Source: Roridomyces roridus (lineage: Eukaryota > Basidiomycota > Agaricomycetes > Agaricales > Mycenaceae). Taken from it: DNA of 64,000 bases. The DNA lies in NCBI GenBank assembly GCA_029378245.1, contig JARKIF010000016.1, positions 186,001 to 250,000 on the forward strand, given 5' to 3'. Shown here piece by piece: positions 57,807-64,000 of the stretch (the stretch's first letter is position 1; each line of letters begins with the position of its first letter). Both the position numbers and the translations under genes were made by a program. The notes beneath the pieces are model-generated. The model saw only the letters and a program-made list of their open reading frames with translations, was not told the DNA's origin and searched no databases.

Positions 57807-59948
57807 TCATACTCCGGCTCCTTCGTTCACCGACGGCCCTTCAGTCGACGCTTCTTTCCGCCGGTCCCGTCGAAGAAGAAACAGGACGAGAAAGGTCCAC
57901 ACGACTGGCAAAAATATCAGCGAAGAGCACAAGCAGTGGCTGAACAACATACTCAATAAACATTGCATCACTGAGCACGAAATGAGCTCAGGTTGGGCCA
58001 GAAGCTCTGGACATACCAATGGACCAGTGGTAGCCGGCCGCCGCGCGAGGGAACGCGGTGGTCTTCCATACAAAATTGGGCGCAACCGCTTGAACGACGT
58101 AGGCCAGATCGTTGCCTAAGGCAATGCAAATAGCTCGTAGTTCGTTCTGTGGTTTTTAGAGCAGACGATTGGAGATGAAATTGGTTTCTTACATCCCCCT
58201 GCGTGATTTCGCTAATCCAGTTCAGCACCATCGGACCGGCTGTAGTCTGAGAGAAAGTCAGCGGAAAGGGAGTGCCAGAAGTGCACCACGCACACCCAAG
58301 ACCATGAGGTAGAAGTAAGCGAAATGGCCAGGGATGTTGGAATACAGCGGCATGGATAGCCATACTATGTCGAACAGCAGCGTTACTATCGCACCAGCGA
58401 GGATGAACGGCCATCGGAGCCCTATCATATTCACGTTGAAACTCTCATGTTTTGAAAAGAACGCTACCTTTAGCTGGCCCATCGCTCACCCAAGCCAAAA
58501 TCAATGCAACCACGACGAATATGCCGGTGGCAGGCAGCGGCACTGGACAAAGGTTAGATACAAGTAAAAATAACAAACAGAGACCGACGCAGTTGAATTT
58601 GGGAAACAGTGTACTGTCTTCCTGGGACCGGAAACGGCTCGACGTTGAAACTCTTGAGCCAATATTGCATCGGTGACTGAACACCACCGTTGTTCCACAG
58701 TACGTATTCGATTGGTAGGATGTAGATATACCAGCCGGTCAAAATTCGACGCAACTGATACACTCAGCGCAGGATCATGGACGAAATGGTAACGCACTTT
58801 GGCTTTACTCCACGGTTCGCTGGACTTTCTTCCGATAGCTTTCATTCTGGAGCGCGCGATTTCAATTTCCTAGAAAAAGGTTAGCGGATGCTAATGTTCT
58901 ATTAGACACGAACCTCCTCGTTGAGGAGCCGAGACGGGTTTGCCGTCCAGGGAAGATTCGGAAGAAAGATGACTCCGAATATTGCCACAGGAATCGTGCT
59001 GTGAGGATTGGTTCAATTCAAGGTTTCACTGCAGCACTGAACGAACATTATAGCATCCACGATCATGAGCCACCGCCAGCCAGCCAGCCCGTTGACGCCG
59101 TCGAGATTCTGATACGCCGCCGTCTGCAAGAAACCTGAAAACATGGTGCCGATGGACCCAGAAACCCAGAAGATCATGGATCGTTTCGATAGTTCCCGCG
59201 GAGTGTACCTGGCATCTTCAGATATCTCCACGAATTCTTGAGAAACTACTCACCAAGAGCCCAAGATATAGTGCATTCCAGGATAGAAACCCGACTCGAA
59301 TAATCCGACTGTAGGACCGTCAGGCTACGAGTCGCAAGAAGAAGATTGCCAGACGCACCGAAAAATCTCAAAACAAACAGCGACTGCACATTCTTGACCG
59401 CATAAGTCCCAAGTGTTGCCAAACCCCAGGCGAGCTCGAGCTGTGAGGGTTGAGGAAAGGCAGCGATCATGAAAAAAGGACGCGCACGGCTGGTATGACA
59501 TATTGAGGGGGCACTCTCGTAAGGAGGAGGTTGGATGGAAGTTGCCCGATCACGTATCCCGCCGTCCAATACGAGGTGGCATGAACAAGCTCGTTCCCGG
59601 TCATTCCCAAATCTTCCTTCATCCCGGCGAAGAAAGCCGAGGTGATATTAGACTGTAATAGTTTGCCTTAAGGCGTCCGATAATATTTGGATTGGTGGCT
59701 CACCTGGTCCAGATTCTTGATGAAATACCCCAGCTGTGGCCCGTATGAGACTCGGGCTGGACATGGCAATGAAACCTACGCACAGACGCAAAGAGAAGCA
59801 AGGAGCAGTCGACCTTGAAGAGCATTCGACGCTCCTGTGCGCCTAGGTCTGCTGTATCCCAGAGATAACCCAGCCAAGACCGGGTCTGAGCCACAGAAGT
59901 CGAAGACTCGAGCTGAGAGTCATCGTCTAGCTTGGACGAGGAAAGCAT
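57807..59948 (-). CDS. MFS anion:cation symporter, Dal5/allantoate-permease type
   Basis: N-terminus [18 protein letters not shown] is polar. Exons provide [141 protein letters not shown] and a last helix [16 protein letters not shown]. This is the pattern of the ACS family, which takes up allantoate, pantothenate, nicotinate or sulfonates (Soa1). About ten introns. It is 198 bp from the dioxygenase start and 228 bp from the monooxygenase stop, all on the minus strand. Confidence 0.82.
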
Positions 59949-60176
59949 CGCGAATGCAACCTTAAGCTGGCAGCCCAGCAGATTATACTATAAAAAACAC
60001 TTGCGCTCTCTGGCGCAATCCGAGCGTTGAATAGTGCCATTGTAGAGTGGCCAAAAGAAGCTCGCTTTCACCAGTTATGAGACAGATGGCGTATTTCGTG
60101 CAAGATGACGGTAAGAAGAGTTCGGAGATCACATCGGCGATCAGTTCAACTTGTGTTCAACTCGCTAATCTACAAA

Positions 60177-62312
60177 TCACCAGTCCCGGCCGTGTACCCA
60201 GTCGAGGGACTCGACGACGCCATTCTCATCCGCCGGTTGCGTGAAAATCTCGCCAAACCGCGCCAAACCCCACACCTTGGAAATTTCGTCGAGACTGAAA
60301 TTGTCATCAGCGTTGGAACAAAAGAAAGGAAATGCGGCACGTACTCTTTCGTCTGGCCGTCAATCTCGAAAAAAAGTCAGTCCAAGTGCACTGGATAATT
60401 CCTTCTCTTTACCTGTCTACCGCCGAATTTAACAGCGGCATCGTTGAGCCAGCCCACAAAGGAGCGGATGTTGGCTACAAAGGTGCATTAATACACCAGT
60501 TCAAACTGTATGCAAGACTTCAAACCTGCAGTGCGCGCGTTTCCCAGAAATTGGGTTTGGCGTCCATACCCACCACGTTCCTGTACGCGCCGTTCATACA
60601 AACGCCAAAGTGTCGCCTTCCCCGGGAGCACAGCCTTCCCCGACCATAGTTTTGCGAGTGCCAGTGAGAGGTATTCTGCATACGTAAAGGACTGCATGCC
60701 CCAGTTCACTTGAGGAAGTTAGCGAGAATTTTGCGAGGGGAGATATGAAAACGCACTGCTAAGAAACCCGATCGTCGGTTCTTCGATAGATAGAAAATCT
60801 TCGTGCAGGGAGCGCAGATGTGTCCCATCAGTAACGACCGGGTTTGCTGCAGAAGAATTGTGGAACTGGGGCAAGAAGGGGAAGGAGTAGCGGAATCCGG
60901 TCCCGAATATTATACGATCAACGCCCAGTAGGAACTAATCAAGGTTAGCTGGTAAAAAGCAGACGTGTGAACACATACTGTTCCATTGACAAGTTCGACG
61001 CTTGAATTTGAGGCGTGGAAGCGGCGGATCTCTGGCACAACGCTCACGTTCGAGGGCAACCGAAACAATTGAAGACGCCCAGCTTCAAAAGGAAGTTTGG
61101 AGTTGGGTGCCTTGAAAGTGTCAGTTGATAGTAGGACAAGAGAAACGCTCAAAACGCACTCGAACAGACTGATAAATCTTTCCTGTAAAAGGGGTGATAT
61201 CCCTGCTTATTTCCACTGCGCTGGTCTGTGTTGAAATGTCAGCAGGAGCAGGAATTGCAAGTTCAACTGACCGCTCCTCCGACAACCAACACGGTTTTAT
61301 TCTCGAACGGCTGTGGGCGACGATATTGACGTGAATGGATGATTGAACCCGGGAATTTTCCCGCCCAATCCTCGAGGCCATCTATGCCAGGAATATTGGG
61401 CGCGTTGTACCTCCCCGTAGCAACAACAATCGCATCGAAATCCTGAACTTGGAATGAGATTGCACAAATGAAGAATGAATAACACATACCTCAGTCCACC
61501 ACGTTGCTTTTACCCCAGATTCACTTTGGTCAAGTCGTTTAAGGGTCAACGTCCAGCCATGCTCCGCACCCGTGTCATCGTAGCGTTTCTCCACGAGCTC
61601 GACGCGAGTCTTGTATTCGATGTCTGGATTGGCATCGTTGCTATTGACACCATGAAAAGACGCGAAGGCACGCAAGTAGCGAGCGAGTGTCCGATGTGGT
61701 ATATCTAGGATGCCTCAGAAGAGCAACTGGATTAAGAACGAACTCACGCCAGGGCGTCCCAGAAGGCCACGGGATTTCGGAGATCTGTTGTATAGGCTGG
61801 ACGAGTCTCAGTAGTTGTTCAAAAAGAAGATAATACAACGCACCGCGGGAGCATTACTTTCCAGAGACTCCCACACAGGTTTCGGGCCACGATGCTCTCT
61901 CCACCGCGCTCCTTGGCCGTCATATTCCCTTTCGAAGGGCAAGGATACCCCCGGCGGAGGCAACGAGGGCACATAATCACCCACCGACGGGTCTGCATTG
62001 GGAATGGGAGCATCCAGCGGTATCTCTTCGGTGTAGTGCCAGTTTCCCCCGGGCACGTCGTCCCGCTCGAATACGCGGACTTGATCAAAACCTGCTTGAC
62101 TCAACTCGCGATATGCAATGAGCCCGCTGTTGGATCTCGTCAGGACATGCTTGCTCGTCAAGTGTATTAGAGTACCTGACTCCTGCGCCAATGATAGCCA
62201 CTTTCTTTACCGGCCATTGGAACTCTAACGCGTCGTCGGATGGTAAGGGTTCTTGCCACCGGTATGCGGCGACCGAGGCAACGAGAGTCGGAAGAATATG
62301 ACGGACGAGCAT
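60177..62312 (-). CDS. Flavin-containing monooxygenase (FMO type)
   Basis: Exon 1 ends in VKKVAIIGAG; with the next exon it reads IIGAGVSGLIAYREL, the FAD-binding GxGxxG. FERDDVPGGNWHY follows. The FMO hallmark FxGxxxHxxxY appears as FPGSIIHSRQYRRP, directly before the NADPH-binding VLVVGGATSAVEISRDI. Later exons give LLGVDRIIFGTGFRYSFPFLP, FLSVNWGMQSFTYAEYLSL and SFVGWLNDAAVKFGGRQ, and the gene stops after SLDWVHGRDW. About 570 residues, ten or so introns. The first 15-20 residues are hydrophobic (HILPTLVASVAAY). It oxygenates soft nucleophiles (N or S). Divergent from the aldolase gene. Confidence 0.86.
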
Positions 62313-63047
62313 GGAGGTATGTAGCTTGGGGTGGAGCCCGACGGCGAGTTGATATATGAAGGTGAATGTCGCTACATCGAACCACGATGGCGCAACATGC
62401 CAAAACTTGAGGTCTCGGTCTTCGGCAGCGTATTATCGTGACGATGAATAAGGAGTTCTATTTTGCGCTTGTGAGCTCTTCAATGCTGCTATCTTCCAGG
62501 CATAGGCCTAGGTTTAGATTGGCAAGTTGCATCACGCCCAGGATTCCAGACTCCTGTTTTGTGTCGGGGATGAGAGGCATTTGATGCCCGTGCTGATCGC
62601 GTCAGTCCTCTTCCAAGCTTTGCAACGAAACTTCTTGATCGAGGCCGTGAATTGTTGACTCTGAGCGCGTGGGGGAGGAAGAACAAAAGTAAAGTTACAA
62701 AGCGGATCAACTTTTTATCGGCATCTCGGCATATCATTCATCGGGACACCGTTGAAATTTATAAGTACTCTGATTTTCCTCTGATTTCTCTACAAGTAAG
62801 GTACCAGCAGTCCGCGGAAGAGAGCTCTCCAAAATTGTCAGCCCTGCCGGAGCCCCGAGGCTTGGCCTATGACGCTGAATTCAATACACAGACGCTAGTG
62901 TATCCCCAAGGTCCCATCGGCGGCGCTCGCACTCCTCGGAGCATGACTGTGGCAGAGCGGAGTCCGTACTACTAGTGTGCGAAACATTGTCTCCGTCTCA
63001 AGAATGCTTTAAATGAGCCAAAGACTGGTTGAAAGCGTATCTACCCA
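62313..63047. promoter_or_regulatory. Divergent promoter region between FMO and aldolase genes
   Basis: About 735 bp without a supported gene. A 107-codon plus-strand frame (62652-62975) has no recognised features. The region must contain both start sites; I cannot single out an operator. Confidence 0.4.
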
Positions 63048-64000
63048 ATGTCCGCTAACGGAAAGCCTCAGTACCAGTTCACCGCCGATCCGGCCACCCA
63101 AGCATCTTGGGCCGCACCGACGCGGCAGCAGCCCAGTAACATGCGCGGACTCATTCGTTCTGGGAAGGTCCTCATGGGCCAGGTCCTATCGTACCCGAGC
63201 AGGCATGTAGCCAAGACACTGGCCGCTGCTGGTGGGGATTGGATTTGGATCGTGCGTAGACGAGGGAAGTTCAAGGCCGGTGGAGCTGATGATGCGTTGT
63301 AGGACACCGAGCACGTTGCCTGGTCGCAGAAAGCCCTCGTCGAGGCAATTCAAATTATCATCCATGAAAGTGGAGGGCGCATGGTTCCGATAGTACGCGT
63401 GCCGAGCAAGACTGCGTTCGATTACATGGTGAGTTGAGTTAGACGCACACCATGCCAGACATTGACTTGAAACAGACATGGTGTCTCGACGCCGGAGCGG
63501 GAGGATTAATCGTACCGCACATCGAGACCGTCGAAGAAGTCATGGCGGTCGCTGGCGCGTGTCGCTTTCCGTATGCTCCGACTCATCATTTCAACTCGGG
63601 GACTAACCTGAATTCAGACCAACAGGACACCGATCATTTCCACCTTTCACATTCGTTAGTCTCGGGTTTAAAGACGGTGTCCACAGCTGATACTTATCGC
63701 AGATCCCCGGTCTGACGGACATTACACCCGAGGGAAAGACGGTCTATACTCTTGCGAATGAGCACATCGCTATCATCCCCCAAGTTGAATCGCGGGTGGG
63801 CATCGCAAATATCGACGCCATCATGCAGATGGACGAAGTGGACGCTGTGATGATTGGTGGTAGGCCGAAATCCATCTACGACTCGCTTTTCTCAACGGAT
63901 CTGTTCAGCGGGAGATCTTCGCCTCGAGATGGGGTTGCCGCTGGGGTTTGTCGGCCAAGAGCCCGAGTTTGTGGCAGCGATAGAGCGCGCAACTGCCATG
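63048..64000 (+). CDS. HpcH/HpaI-type aldolase (cut by window edge)
   Basis: Starts MSANGKPQYQFTADPATQAS. The first exon ends at 63251 with GGDWIWI and joins to DTEHVAWSQKALVEAIQ at 63303. Further pieces: MVPIVRVPSKTAFDYM, CLDAGAGGLIVPHIETVEE, IIPQVESRVGIANIDAIM, VDAVMIG and GDLRLEMGLPLGF. These are the hallmarks of class II pyruvate aldolases, with His and Glu in DTEH and IPQVES. They cleave 2-keto-3-deoxy acids or hydroxy-ketoacids into pyruvate and an aldehyde. The 3' end lies outside the window. It may use a product of the neighbouring oxygenases. Confidence 0.84.

Overview
The window comes from a filamentous basidiomycete, most likely an Agaricomycete. Introns are dense, short (about 45-60 nt) and mostly GT-AG with a few GC-AG. 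Typical families are present: a DUF6533 seven-helix protein, intron-dense P450s, CE16 and GH75 secreted enzymes, BAHD-like acyltransferases and large MFS families. Spliced housekeeping genes (ribosomal protein eL8, Ubc13, glutaredoxin, an Sqs1-like G-patch protein) confirm a eukaryotic nuclear chromosome. I cannot assign a genus.

Layout. 1-12.3 kb is a duplicated and rearranged accessory region. It holds the 5' end of a DUF6533 membrane-protein gene, a candidate insertion, a BAHD-like acyltransferase, an intact DUF6533 gene, a secreted S10 serine carboxypeptidase, a broken amidohydrolase and a GH75 chitosanase. 12.3-16.6 kb is sparse apart from an Atg27-like gene. 16.6-33.3 kb carries a P450, a Dur3-type urea/polyamine transporter, three related alpha/beta-hydrolases, a GT61 glycosyltransferase, eL8, an amidohydrolase between two of the hydrolases, a 154-bp tandem duplication and a glutaredoxin. 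33.4-37.3 kb has an MFS transporter and a C2H2 regulator. 38.6-43 kb is unusual: a peptidase remnant, a roughly 0.7-kb hairpin element with 324-bp arms, and a gene that joins a helical STAND-type N-terminal region to two degenerate receiver-like modules. 43-49.6 kb encodes extracellular functions: a TAP-like peptidase, a tandem CE16 pair and an Egh16/Gas1-like secreted protein with a natural poly-His tract. 50.5-55.9 kb holds a seven-helix protein, Ubc13 and the Sqs1-like protein. 56-64 kb holds a TauD-type dioxygenase, a Dal5-type MFS transporter, a flavin monooxygenase and a HpcH/HpaI aldolase cut by the window edge.

How they may work together. The TauD/MFS/FMO/aldolase run looks like a catabolic or sulfur/nitrogen-scavenging cluster. 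The Dur3, amidohydrolase and esterase group may serve nitrogen acquisition. The S10 peptidase, chitosanase, TAP peptidase and CE16 esterases are secreted degradative enzymes. These pathway links are inferred from neighbourhood, not shown by the sequence.

Most promising unusual items: the receiver-like/STAND-like protein (41211-43034), the 324-bp-arm palindrome (39356-40044), microexons inside conserved motifs (Dur3, TAP peptidase, Ubc13), and one-base reading-frame breaks in otherwise well conserved genes. Exon structures were inferred by eye from splice signals and family conservation, so exact boundaries are provisional.
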